From: Pseudophaeomoniella oleicola
Taxonomy: Eukaryota; Ascomycota; Eurotiomycetes; Phaeomoniellales; Phaeomoniellaceae
Assembly (NCBI GenBank): GCA_003868215.1
Contig: QWDQ01000040.1
Span: 124,001-188,000, forward strand
Direction: 5' to 3'
Length of the DNA stretch: 64,000 nucleotides
The position numbers were made by a program, and so were the translations under genes. Under the pieces are notes generated by a model. It searched no databases. It was given only the letters and a program-made list of their open reading frames with translations, and was not told the origin of the DNA. This document shows positions 54,617-64,000 of the stretch, in pieces (positions within the stretch are counted from its first letter, which is position 1; every line of letters begins with the position of its first letter).

Positions 54617-55283
54617 AAAGGTATCAGGAAAGAATATCAAGACTCGAAAAGCACTCATGAGTACAAAAAAAGTAAAGTTCCCTAGACAATAGACAGTAGA
54701 AGAGTTTTCGAAAACCTCGTTCAAGTCAAGGTTACCTTTTTTTTTGCAATATATATTATACAGTTATGCACTTATTTTTCAATAAGGTCCTGTGGCCGAG
54801 TGGGAGGGCGCTTCCATTTAACCCAGGATCCATGTAACAATCCGTTAATAACTTTATCCTAGGACCGAGTCCCCAACCAAGCTGCTACGGCACCGTAATT
54901 AACCCCCACGCTGGGGATTACGGATTGGGTGGACCCGGGTTCGATCCTGGGTGAGCGAACGGGGATTTTCGTATCACAGTTCTCCGGTCAGAGGACGGGC
55001 ATAGCCCGGATCTCAATGATCGGGGGGTGTGTAGCTTTTTGCACTTTTTGCTGCTGTTGTTTGAGCAATGTTTTCGCGAAAGAAAACGCGAACTGGGCCA
55101 CAGCACCATCAAGCAGCCTGCTTCAATACCAAACAGCTCTTCCAGCCGAAGATGGAGGTCCCGGCTCCTTCTTCGAGTCGTACGTCTTGCCATGTTGCAG
55201 AGGAAGGTGGTATAGTAAATCCATCTGATACACATGGATAGACAGGCGACATCATTGGGCCAAACGGCAAGGTAGATTGATAG
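54617..55283. other. Intergenic with tRNA-like hairpin element
   Basis: No gene. Holds the tRNA-like element described separately at 54786-54957. Confidence 0.5.
54786..54957 (+). ncRNA. tRNA-like or SINE-like element with strong hairpin
   Basis: Contains a perfect Pol III A box (TGGCCGAGTGG, 54793-54803) and a B box (GGGTTCGATCC, 54937-54947) about 134 nt apart, too far for a normal tRNA. Between them lies a strong hairpin: CCGTAAT at 54893-54899 pairs with ATTACGG at 54917-54923, extended by CCCC/GGGG. The acceptor ends do not pair and the T stem is imperfect, so it is not a working canonical tRNA. It could be a decayed tRNA with insertion, or a tRNA-derived SINE-like copy. Confidence 0.35.
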
Positions 55284-55655
55284 TTATGTCGTTGCAGTTG
55301 GAGTCACATTTTGCGGTAGCGTAGTCACCGTAATATGTGACGCCGGCACGGTGTAGATAGTCTTTGGCCTGACTATCTCCGGTGTTGGGAAACTGGATGT
55401 TGCGTTGAGAGAGGGGGTTGAATGGTTGCCTTTAAGTGCACATTGCAGGTACCAAAACCCCACAAACATGGCGCCTACACCGACACCGATCAACACCTCT
55501 GCACCGTCTTCAGGGCTCTGCCTATGCCCTGGAACCGACTGCTGCAACGACAGTCCTAATGAGAGGCCGCCTAGCGAATGAAAATGGGGTGGGGGTTGTG
55601 CCCAAAACCCACGGTTGCACCCACATACTCTTCTAGAAAGTTCAAGCCATCGCAT
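55284..55655 (-). CDS. Possible exon of a single-pass membrane protein
   Basis: An open minus-strand stretch with one hydrophobic segment (EVLIGVGVGAMFVGFWYLQCAL) followed by a Ser/Thr/Pro-rich tail (TVPASHITVTTLPQNVTPTATT). No family recognised and the upstream exon structure is unclear. It may be only the end of a gene or a chance frame. Confidence 0.22.
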   Translation of the reverse strand: MRWLELSRRVCGCNRGFWAQPPPHFHSLGGLSLGLSLQQSVPGHRQSPEDGAEVLIGVGVGAMFVGFWYLQCALKGNHSTPSLNATSSFPTPEIVRPKTIYTVPASHITVTTLPQNVTPTATT

Positions 55656-55879
55656 GAGACGTTGATCAAAAGAGTCACAACAGTGTTTGGAAAGCTTCTA
55701 GCACCTCAGACTTATGACGAAATGTCAGTAGTTGCAGCTCCCGACAGGTACGACTCTGTGACTTGTCTAGCTAACCCAGAGGGCAGGGACCATCGCTTCG
55801 GAGGCATTTTTGACTCTGATATGAGCAAGAGCCATTCGACATAGCCCAGCCCAGTCCTCTTCCTGCATGCAAATGGCTA

Positions 55880-57200
55880 AGGTCTTTGACTCCGACTTAT
55901 TGGATTGCAGATGTTGCCGTAGATACCGGTGATAGCTTCGCAAAGTGCATGATGATCAGCGATCGTCGGTTGGTTCGGTCGGCCGGGCCCCTCATACAGC
56001 TTGTTCAGACCGACAACGGTGAGGCCCCAGCTGAGGCTGCTTCGCACGACCCGGACGCATACATATGGAAAGCAGGATGAACAATGATCTTGTTCAATGT
56101 CTGTTGACTATCACCGAGAGCACCCCAGGCGAGTGTGATCACACTCTTTGGAAATCTCTGCCTTGCGACAACACCCATTCCCGGTCTCTTTTGATCATAT
56201 TGGCTTGTGATCTCGAACTCCCATGGATTGGAAGGGGCGTAATTGCGGGCCCAGTCGGACATGATCGCAGCCAGGGGCTTGGCGTCCGAATCATCACGAG
56301 CTCGGTCCAATATACTTTGACGCCATGTACCCTGCGGAGTGGTCACGAGCACGGTACACTGGTGGAGTATATTTTTTGGGACTCACATAGCCCTCATATA
56401 ATGAGACTGAATGTTATCGGACGTCATGGCTTGGCCGAACAGAAGCAATCGGTAGAGATTTCGAAACATGAGGATCCTGCAGGTTTATCGGTGGGTCTCT
56501 TAACAGTCCGAACGGAAGGAAGACAACTCTTCGATCAGCCGTAGAACTCGGCTCATTCGCTGCCTATTGGGTTTCTCAAAGGCAACATGAGTGTCGGCCG
56601 GTTATGTTGTCGTTGATCGCTCAGGCGTTTCATGACATCGAATTCCATTGTCTTTGATATACCAGATCCGAGGGGATTCAAGCTGCAAAGCCCATCTTCA
56701 ATGTTGTGGACTGCTTTGAGGAGCGGATGGAAATTGGTATCTGAGATCTGATCCCAAGTAAGTTCCTTTTGCTTTCCCCCCTCAATACCGATTCCGGCCT
56801 TATAGAGAAAGGTTAGTTGTGTTTTGAATGGCTTTCAATCATGATAGGCACTTACTTGAAGATTGACCACTTCCTTGACAGTCACGACTGATTTCAGAGT
56901 TGGGCGAGACACTTGATACGCAAAATCCCGCTATCATTGACGCTCGGTGACTCTGATGACATTCTTCGGAAAGCCATTGACTGTGCTTGGGGCATTGTCT
57001 CGTAATGTCAATGGCATCTCGAATCCTCTTCCAGAACGAATTCGGCGACGCGTTGTCATTGGATCTTTATCATCTCTGGGACTGCCCCATCCTACCCCGA
57101 AGGTGCGCAAACAGAGATAGTTTGCGGACAGTGATCCAAATGGCTGCTCTCTACCTCTTTGATCAACCCTGCAATGGGAGGGCACTACCCTGCCCACCCA
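55880..57200 (-). pseudogene. Unrecognised multi-exon locus, possibly decayed
   Basis: Protein-like minus-strand exons of no family I know. Exon 56856-56930 (FAYQVSRPTLKSVVTVKEV) joins over a 57-nt GT-AG intron (56799-56855, GTAAGT donor) to an exon from 56798: AGIGIEGGKQKELTWDQISD, LLKAVHNIEDGLCSLNPLG and MEFDVMKRLSDQ. Further downstream, in other frames, come VAFEKPNRQRMSRVLRLIEE and, at 56005-56290, AAIMSDWARNY, YDQKRPGMGVVARQRFPKS and WGALGDSQQTLNKIIVHPAF. Upstream, FWKRIRDAIDIT (about 57000-57050) may be another exon. The pieces do not all share one clean frame. It could be one gene with several short introns, or a relic. Confidence 0.35.
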
Positions 57201-58209
57201 TGCCCCTCTCTCATGTCACCAGGCCGCTATGCAAATCTCACGATAAAGGTGATTTAACCACCGTCCTTCGAAGATTGGCCGGGAGGAACACTCCGCTCAT
57301 GATAGTATCGATTTAAGGTGGTATTAGCAATCCCAGAAGTACGGATAACGAATCGCAGTTGGGATAGTTCTCGAGTCGCACATGAAGGCCGACAGACAAA
57401 AGTTCCAGTCAAGTTGAGAAGGGCAAGTCGTGAACAACTATAGCCGATGCCAATAGTAGCAGTAGACAGAATGCCAAGCTAGGGGGCGGAGAAGGCATGC
57501 TGGCATCATAATATACTTCCCCAGAAAAGGCGTAAGATAGATCAGGATAGAGAGGTATAGGAAAGGGAAAATGTCAAAAGACTGATCAAACCCTCAAGAT
57601 GCAGATGCAGAGAGAACCAAGAAATTAGGAAAGACGAAGAGAGAGAGCAGCTTTATATATGACCATCAGGAACAAGCAATGACTCAGAACGAAAAAGATT
57701 GCATGCTATGCTCCGCGTCAAGTGTATGTGTGTACTGGTGCAATGTCTCCCATGGTGCTTTCACCAAGTTACACCAGACCATCCAATTGTGGTGGTCGTA
57801 GTGCTGCAATGTTTGCTTGGGGGTAAATGTTGCAAGACACGGTTGCTGGTGGTTGGACTAGGCCCGGGATGGGTCGGTTAGTATGAAATTGAACAAGTGT
57901 ATGCATGCGTGGAAAGTAAATTGCAATGCAATGTTGCTTGTGGTTGATCGGAATCAAGTTGTGTTTGTAAAGCGTTTGGATGATTGCATGCTATCTCTCC
58001 TATTGCCATTCCATGAACGACAGTCTGATCTAATCTGCATGGATGCTATAAGAAACCGATGTATGCAAGTGGGACGCAGTGCTGGAGCGCAATATGGAAG
58101 TTTGAATTTACAAAAGCGAAGTGCGTGTATCCAACGATGATGTTTCCGGAGACCTCGGACCATAAAAGCCCTCTGCTATGCCTAAGAAGGTATTAGAATA
58201 AGTCTTGGA
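57201..58209. other. Intergenic, nothing recognised
   Basis: Right border of the decayed island and 3' flank of the DUF3445-type gene. No supported coding sequence. Confidence 0.55.
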
Positions 58210-59794
58210 TCAATATCCTTGTTGCCTGTGCCACTTTTCTCTCCATCCAGGGAACCACGGAGACTCTTGTAAGGTCTCTTCTTTCCAGTCCTTGGGTATC
58301 ACACCTGCCTCCTCTTGCTCCTTCTTGAATCGCTCTAGGGCAGGCTTACAGACATGCTCGACATGCCAGGTGTTTTTGTACTCCATTAGGTTCTTCTTGC
58401 CATCGTTCAGAATTTTCAGAACGATACTGGGGACGTACGGCTCGTCCCTAAATTCCTCCACCTGAGTGAATAAAGCTTTGAAGCTGAATACCACCGCTCC
58501 TGAGAACGGTAACCGCCGCAGTGTCTGCCAGTCGACACGGAGATGGCAGCGGTCAAGTGTCAAGTCCGGGGATTGGACAGAGCGCGCCGCCTCATGAGGG
58601 TCACCAGGGGGCATGAAGAGTGGTTGATCAGCTTCAAGACCCCAGGAGCCACGCTGAATTGGCTTGTCGATAGGCATTTTTGAGAAGAACCTGTTGGCTG
58701 TTAGCACCTTCATATCCATTCGCATGAGACACGTACCGATCCATCGAAAACTCCATTTTCTCTTTGTAGTCTGGGATAGGCGTGTGAATAGTTTTCAATT
58801 GCATGCCCATCTTTGTGTCCACATTCCATCCAAGAGAGGAGCAGACAACGCCGGCTCTAAAATAGTAGTAGCCATCTTCTGGATTGCGCAACGTCATGGC
58901 AAAGTCTTCTGGAATGTTATCGAGGATAACAAGGAGTGGGTGTTTCGCATAGACATCTTGCTCAGTGCCTAGAATACGATTCTTGAAAGTCTTTTTATCT
59001 TCACCAAGTTCGAAGTACTGGGGATACCTCGCGCAGAGGAATTGGAGGTTAATCTCCATTAACTCTTTGCAGGCCAATTCGGTTCCTGGCATGTACTGCA
59101 AGACAAGTTTCCCGTACTTTTCATACAGGCCTTTTCGTTGCGCAATTCGTTTCCGGTAAGTATTTTCGAGTTCAAGGTACCAATTGGGTTCCAACTTGGT
59201 CAATGCTATCGATAAGTGAGCCTCTACTCTACTATCGCACTTGGGGTCTCACTTACACATCGTTTGATGATATGCCCATCTGAATGGACGATATGGTCGC
59301 GGTAGAGCCTTGTCGATGTTGAACTCCTTGTACGGCTCGGGCAATGGTACGCCACTTAGGGTGGCATAGTCAGGGAAGTTCCCGAGTGCTTTGATTTCAT
59401 CCACCGAGAACCGAGTCGCTGTAAACAGATTGCCAGGTGACTCGGCATAATTCGCATCGAACGGCAACAAAGACTTTGCAAACACCTCGTCTGTCACCTC
59501 ATGGCCAATGAGTTTCTGTCTCTGGGCCTTCGGAAGGGTCTCGGCAATCTCAGCAAGAGCCTCACGACGTGGCGGTGGGAACGCTTCGAAATAGGGGGCT
59601 GGCGGCGGTCCGTTATTGGGCACTTTCTTCTCGGGTGACAATGATCTTGGTGGCGTCGCCGCAGTTGACGGTCTTCGGCTTCGCCATTGAAGTCGCTGTC
59701 TTAATATTTCTCGGTGTTCCTTGTTGAGGGTAAAATATGCGATTGTGGTCAGAGAGAAGACAAAAGCTAAAACAAGGGCCAGTGTTTGGTCCAT
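58210..59794 (-). CDS. DUF3445 family protein (haem-dependent demethylase type)
   Basis: Member of the DUF3445 family, whose studied bacterial members are haem-dependent oxidative N-demethylases. Three exons (59257-59794, 58737-59205, 58210-58690; introns 51 and 46 nt) give 495 aa. An N-terminal hydrophobic segment (ALVLAFVFSLTTIAYFTL) suggests a membrane anchor. Family features: LTKLEPNWYLELENTYRKRI (entry to the domain), RYPQYFELG, the block YYFRAGVVCSSLGWNVDTKMG, the phrase IHTPIPDYKEKM, then VDRFF-like SMDRFFSKM, QRGSWGLEAD, and LRVDWQTLRRLPFSGAVVFSFK. The substrate in fungi is not known. The start at 59794 (MDQTLALVLAF) opens directly into the anchor. Confidence 0.87.
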
Positions 59795-61417
59795 GTTTGG
59801 CTACTAGAGGATGGGAGAGGAGAAGCCCTCGAATGGGCGAGAGGATCTAACAGAAGTGGTGCGTTTGCTGAGACTGACTCAGACACAGGAGGGCGTTTGA
59901 AATGGGAATAGATTAATGATATTAAAGACAAGTAGACAGTGCAGGAGTTTTGTATAGAGGTTTGAAAATGGCCTGCGTCGCTCAACGGCCAGTTCTTTTC
60001 GAGACAGACCCAAGAAGACAATGAGTGCTGGACTTATAGGACCAATGGCAAAATGAACCAACGAAGACAATACCGGTCTTATCAATTGTCCCAATTAGGT
60101 ATTGAAATCGCAAAGTCGCCGTGGGGAAGTAGATTCGGGACGATAAGGTGACGGGCTCGCGGGGTGGGTCAGATCATCCAGGGTGTTGATAACAGCACGA
60201 CCATGGTTGGTGACGGTTCACCACTAGAGAAGCGAACTAAGGATGACGACAACGCCCCGATAAACCTATCACTGAATTGCAAGTTGCGTATAGCAAAAAG
60301 AGACGGAGATTATAAATAGAAAGGATATACTTCCGTGGAAGGCTCAAGGAGGTATCTAACAGCAGTCAGCACAGATAAATTGACACCGTCGACCGTGTCC
60401 AGCGTATATGCTCCCGCAGGAGCGGATGACACGACGCATGTCGACCACGATGGGAATCCTCGAGTCGGACTGGTGGAGGTTGCCGTGCGTGCGCTGCGGG
60501 TAGCCGTGACGAAGCATGCAGGGCGGTACAGAGTACAACGAAGTACGGAGTACAGCAGACCCAATCTCGAATTATCTGAGCCAGAATGGCTGTTTGCAAT
60601 AATATCAGACCACCCTTTCATTCTCGGGGTGGACACATTTCACCAAACGGCAGTTGTCGATGAACGGGATACCTGCTCTGTTTCAGGTTATCGAGGACAT
60701 CAATGTACAGTCTGGAATCATGGCATTCATGTGCCTACCTAGGTAGTCAGTGGTAGACCTCGAGCATCTGGGAGGAATACGAATCACGAATCACAAATGG
60801 GACAATTGAAAATGTTGCTCAAAAGGGTAAAAATATCCAGGCTCCGCTGGAGACTAACTACGAACTTCGTGGGAGATGAAAAGGAAACCAAAGAAAAGGG
60901 AAAGAGAGAAAAGAGAAGGGCGAGGGGCAAATGGAGAGTTGTGGGCGGGTTTCGAATTGGCTTTTAGCTATTAATTAACGTTACAGTAAGCTACGGCGTA
61001 CCACAAACACGTTCAGTTCAGTTCAGTTCAGGTCTTATCGACTATCAGCATGGGACTTTCGGTTTTTACTATTAATTATTTGCTACAGTATTCGCATCCT
61101 GTCAATGCAGTGAATCTATCCTAATTACTACCTACCTTAGTAGTCTTACCATCTCCTTCTCTCTCTACCGTAGGAACTGAACTTAATTACCTGGTACATC
61201 CACCAGTGCCGGTCCATGTTTGTATACACGTAGTAGTAATCAATGGCATTCGGAACCGGGACTGACCGTTCTGTTCGGTTTCAGCCCAGAAACCATAGCA
61301 TGAACCCAAGTTCCCGCGCGCTCTTGGACTTTCTTTGGGCTTGCTTCAACATAATACAACCTGGCCATTTCGTGTTGCCTACCACTACTCCCCTGTCTGT
61401 TATGTATTAGAAATTCA
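59795..61417. other. Intergenic, short repeats only
   Basis: About 1.6 kb without a supported gene. Contains GTACAGAGTAC and GTACGGAGTAC near 60529-60553 and GTTCA pentamer repeats near 61013-61032. Confidence 0.55.
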
Positions 61418-63340
61418 TCACACTGCTATTTCGGCAATGTTGTTTGCATTCTCTCCAGCTGATTGCACTGCTTGTCCATCTGAAAGCGTGCCCATCTCAA
61501 GGGCATCGCCTCCATCCGTCCTCCAAGGATCGGCACCCCTTTGCGTCTGCTTTCGAAACTCCTCATCCTCGTCATCTTCAGGCGTCCCTTCTCGACATGC
61601 CCAGGCGTCGACAAATCTCAAGACCTCTCGCCGCCACAGTCTTTTCATGAAGATTATCCGGAATGGTACCAATGCGACTATAATGATGGGAAACGCGGGC
61701 GCTCCTTTGGTAAGAGTGATGATAAAGATAACTGCCGTAATGCCAATCTGAAGTAAGGTATACCCATGCACCGGCGCGTAAGACTTGTAAGAAGGCGGTG
61801 AGTCGCTGGAAATAGTTGATGGTAAAGGGGGAAGCTCCGTTGGCGGCGTGAGCACGTAGAATGTGCGATACAAGATTGGATTGACACTGAGACTCTGCTC
61901 GCCCATGAAGAGGAAGAGCCCTGCCAAGACACTCGTAGGTGTCAGACCGAGGACGTGCATGAAAGGGGGGCTGACGAAAACCAAGATTCCCGCTGCATGG
62001 AGGAATGGCGACCATCTCTGCTCATATACATGTCTGAGCTCTCTAACCTCGAGCTTCTCCTCACCATTGACAACAGTGGTGCTTCGTTCCTTTTCAGAAT
62101 GCATCAGGCTCTCGGAATGCAGAGGTGCTTGCGGCAGTAAGCCGTTAGCAGGGGGAAGGCCCAAAATACCGCAAATGGCAGTTGTAGTGCCAAGCAAGAC
62201 AACGTCCCATGCGAACCCTCCCGGTTTTCGCGTCCCATATCTGTCAATGGTACAAATGATCGAGCTAACCTCATGATCAAAGAAGAACAGCATGGTGATT
62301 ATCGCACCTGGGATGACTGCCGCAAAGATCCAAGAAATGGGCAACTTCCAGAATTCCACCAAAAACTGCATTCTTTCAGGGTTTGTCGGTCGAAAGGATG
62401 TGCTGACGTGAAGAGTCGATTTGTCAAGTTGTGCAAGTTCTCCCACGTGTGGAAGCGCAATGAATACAACGATGGAAATAGCAGCCGCATACTCTGTCAA
62501 CCCAATTCTAATATACCGGTGGAATAGAGGCTTCCAACTTTGAGCTGTTGATAGAAAAATGGCGAGGAGCATCGTTCCTACCGCTCCGATTATCGAGTAC
62601 AGAAAGGCTGCAAGTGTCAAACTGTCATGGGCTCTCTGCAATTCTTGGATTGCCTTGTGGAAGTAAATAATGCTGTTCAGAAGCGAGAATATTTCTGTAC
62701 TGAAAGTGGTCACATAGCCCATCGTCCAATCATGGGCATTGATGAACGCAAGGATGCACAGCATCCAGCCAGCATGTATCAAAGCCCAAGCCATGAAAGG
62801 CAAGAACGAAACTCCAAGCCTACCCTCACATAACGAGTAGATATTCTCAGCCAAGACAGAGAATGGACCAGTCACGCCAAGAATGGTCAAAGGTTGAATC
62901 GAAAGCAGCGAAAACACGATTCCACATAGACCTGTGCTGAATACTACCTCGATGGTACCCCAAGTCTGACCTGTCAACACGTACAGGTCGCTAGCAAATG
63001 TGATGCCGGGCAACAGATTCGTAAAGAAGACATAAACTGCGCTTGCGAAGATGACCTGATTAAAGAGAGTCCAATCAGATACATAGCGAGCCCGGAGATT
63101 ATGCAGATCTTGGCGAAGTAGTCGAAACGGTCGTAGAGGTCCACCTTGAGCCAGTGAGCCCTTCAAGGTTCTCAACGGCTTTGGGGTATGTTTGGAAGGG
63201 GTAATGCTGGCATGCTCGTCTTCACCCGTCGACGATGCTTGCTGGGGTTGTAGGACATCTTGCTTCTCCTTATTTCGAAGCCTATGGCGAAGAATCGACG
63301 GACGTGTCGAAGGGGGGCGGAAAGCTGAAATCAAAGACAT
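61418..63340 (-). CDS. BOR1: SLC4/Bor1-like anion (borate/bicarbonate) transporter
   Basis: Plasma-membrane anion transporter of the HCO3_cotransp (SLC4) family; yeast Bor1 exports borate. Single exon, 640 aa. About ten or more hydrophobic helices. Signatures: DWTLFNQVIFASAVYVFFTNLLPGI region, GTIEVVFSTGLCGIVFSL, the core motif PLTILGVTGPFSVL, FFFDHEVSSIIC, the re-entrant GILGLPPANGLLPQAPLHSE, and the last-helix segment FPIIIVALVPFRI. The hydrophilic N-terminus is short, lacking the large cytoplasmic domain of animal AE proteins, as expected for the fungal and plant Bor group. The C-tail is acidic (EDDEDEEF). Start at 63340 (MSLISAFRPP). Confidence 0.9.
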   Translation of the reverse strand: MSLISAFRPPSTRPSILRHRLRNKEKQDVLQPQQASSTGEDEHASITPSKHTPKPLRTLKGSLAQGGPLRPFRLLRQDLHNLRARYVSDWTLFNQVIFASAVYVFFTNLLPGITFASDLYVLTGQTWGTIEVVFSTGLCGIVFSLLSIQPLTILGVTGPFSVLAENIYSLCEGRLGVSFLPFMAWALIHAGWMLCILAFINAHDWTMGYVTTFSTEIFSLLNSIIYFHKAIQELQRAHDSLTLAAFLYSIIGAVGTMLLAIFLSTAQSWKPLFHRYIRIGLTEYAAAISIVVFIALPHVGELAQLDKSTLHVSTSFRPTNPERMQFLVEFWKLPISWIFAAVIPGAIITMLFFFDHEVSSIICTIDRYGTRKPGGFAWDVVLLGTTTAICGILGLPPANGLLPQAPLHSESLMHSEKERSTTVVNGEEKLEVRELRHVYEQRWSPFLHAAGILVFVSPPFMHVLGLTPTSVLAGLFLFMGEQSLSVNPILYRTFYVLTPPTELPPLPSTISSDSPPSYKSYAPVHGYTLLQIGITAVIFIITLTKGAPAFPIIIVALVPFRIIFMKRLWRREVLRFVDAWACREGTPEDDEDEEFRKQTQRGADPWRTDGGDALEMGTLSDGQAVQSAGENANNIAEIAV

Positions 63341-64000
63341 CTCTGACGGTCAGAGCAAACGAGAGAGCAACAGACAGAAAGAAGATAAGTTCTTTACTCA
63401 GGAAGAATGTGCTTGCAGACTCTGCTGCTGATACTCCGGCTTATCGCAAAGCGAATTGAAGACAATAGATCTCTTGAACAGCGCATCATATAGATTATAC
63501 ACTGTCATATCGGGAGCTTGACATCACCTTAGTTAACTCACCGTGTAAAGTACGTTCGAGATGCATTCGCTGGATGAGCCTTCGTTTGTGCATCCGTTTG
63601 ACAGTAAAGTTTCTTGGGAGTCCAATGGTTTCGCTTCACCGCCCTGCTGCCAACGACACTACGACATATTTATCAATTCTGCCAATTTGGAGATGACCGC
63701 TCTGCTGCAAGCCCCGATCAGCAGAATTCCTTAGCAGATCGTTCTTCTGAGTGCTTCATAGGTGGATGCTGCAGTCCATATCCGAGACTGATGTCGTAAA
63801 GATGGAAGAGGAACGTTCAGATCTAGGATATGTACGCAATGGCTTCGTTTGTGCCTCGTCAGGTGTATCCGCACCTAAGCTCGGTTCCTCGCTCTTACTT
63901 TCTCGGCCATCATCGCGCAGGACTCACAAAGATGAAGGCGATGGTCGCTTCTATTGATCTAGTCATCGAGTGTAGGGACTATCGCACTCCACTAGTGTCC
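63341..64000. other. Right window edge, nothing recognised
   Basis: Upstream region of the Bor1-like gene. Short open frames near 63614-63957 show no family features. Confidence 0.5.

Noticed and set aside
60335-60742. 135-codon plus-strand frame between DUF3445 and Bor1 genes
   Set aside because: Contains short GTAC-type repeats and lacks any motif. Several overlapping frames of similar length exist there.
1-64000. CRISPR arrays, prokaryotic operons, intact transposons or viral elements
   Set aside because: The window has spliced fungal genes throughout. I saw no spaced direct-repeat array, no transposase, reverse transcriptase or capsid sequence, and no long terminal repeats.

Overview
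The window looks like nuclear DNA of a filamentous ascomycete (Pezizomycotina). The basis is its many intron-bearing genes with short GT-AG introns (about 45-80 nt) and CTNAC-like branch points. It also carries fungus-specific families: a Zn2Cys6 regulator, a C2H2 plus fungal-transcription-factor-domain protein, an Atg33-like protein, a siderophore-transporter MFS and an Ste11-type MAPKKK. I cannot fix the class or genus from sequence alone. Most gene models below were spliced by hand; exon borders are reasoned, not measured.

Layout. 0-5 kb: a Zn2Cys6 regulator running off the left edge and a siderophore-iron-transporter-like MFS gene, with a decayed exon of a second transporter between them. 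7.3-16 kb: a compact housekeeping block with LTV1 (40S assembly), the complex I subunit NDUFA12 head-to-head with PGS1 (cardiolipin pathway), an MFS transporter, tRNA-Gly(GCC) and an inositol-polyphosphate 5-phosphatase-like protein. 16-21 kb: a gene-poor, microsatellite-rich stretch with at most one small Cys-rich gene. 21-26 kb: two short-chain dehydrogenases, the second a 2,4-dienoyl-CoA reductase ending in SKL, then an Atg33-like gene. 26-32 kb: a secreted/membrane protein of unknown function, a repeat-bearing coiled-coil membrane protein and mitochondrial ribosomal protein uL5m (MRPL7). 33-38.4 kb: a dihydroxyacetone-synthase-type transketolase followed on the same strand by dihydroxyacetone kinase, a plausible two-step module. 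39.6-50.6 kb: a C2H2 regulator, a ZNF511-like zinc finger protein, the Ste11-like MAPKKK and a Ppn2-like metallophosphatase.

51.6-57.2 kb is different: a small island of decaying or unrecognised genes. It holds a PP1-like phosphatase that has lost most metal ligands, two AIG1/IMAP-type GTPase family copies arranged head-to-head (one without its GTPase domain, one interrupted), a tRNA-like hairpin element, and an unrecognised multi-exon locus. Normal genes resume at 58.2 kb with a DUF3445-type haem protein and an SLC4/Bor1-like anion transporter.

The best candidates for something unusual are the GTPase/pseudophosphatase island, the DHA synthase-DHA kinase pair, a 7-nt microexon in NDUFA12, the apparent mitochondrial/peroxisomal alternative starts of the dienoyl-CoA reductase, and a perfect 12-bp palindrome (TACTACGTAGTA) that recurs six times and only between genes. 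I saw no CRISPR array, bacterial-type operon, intact transposon or viral element.
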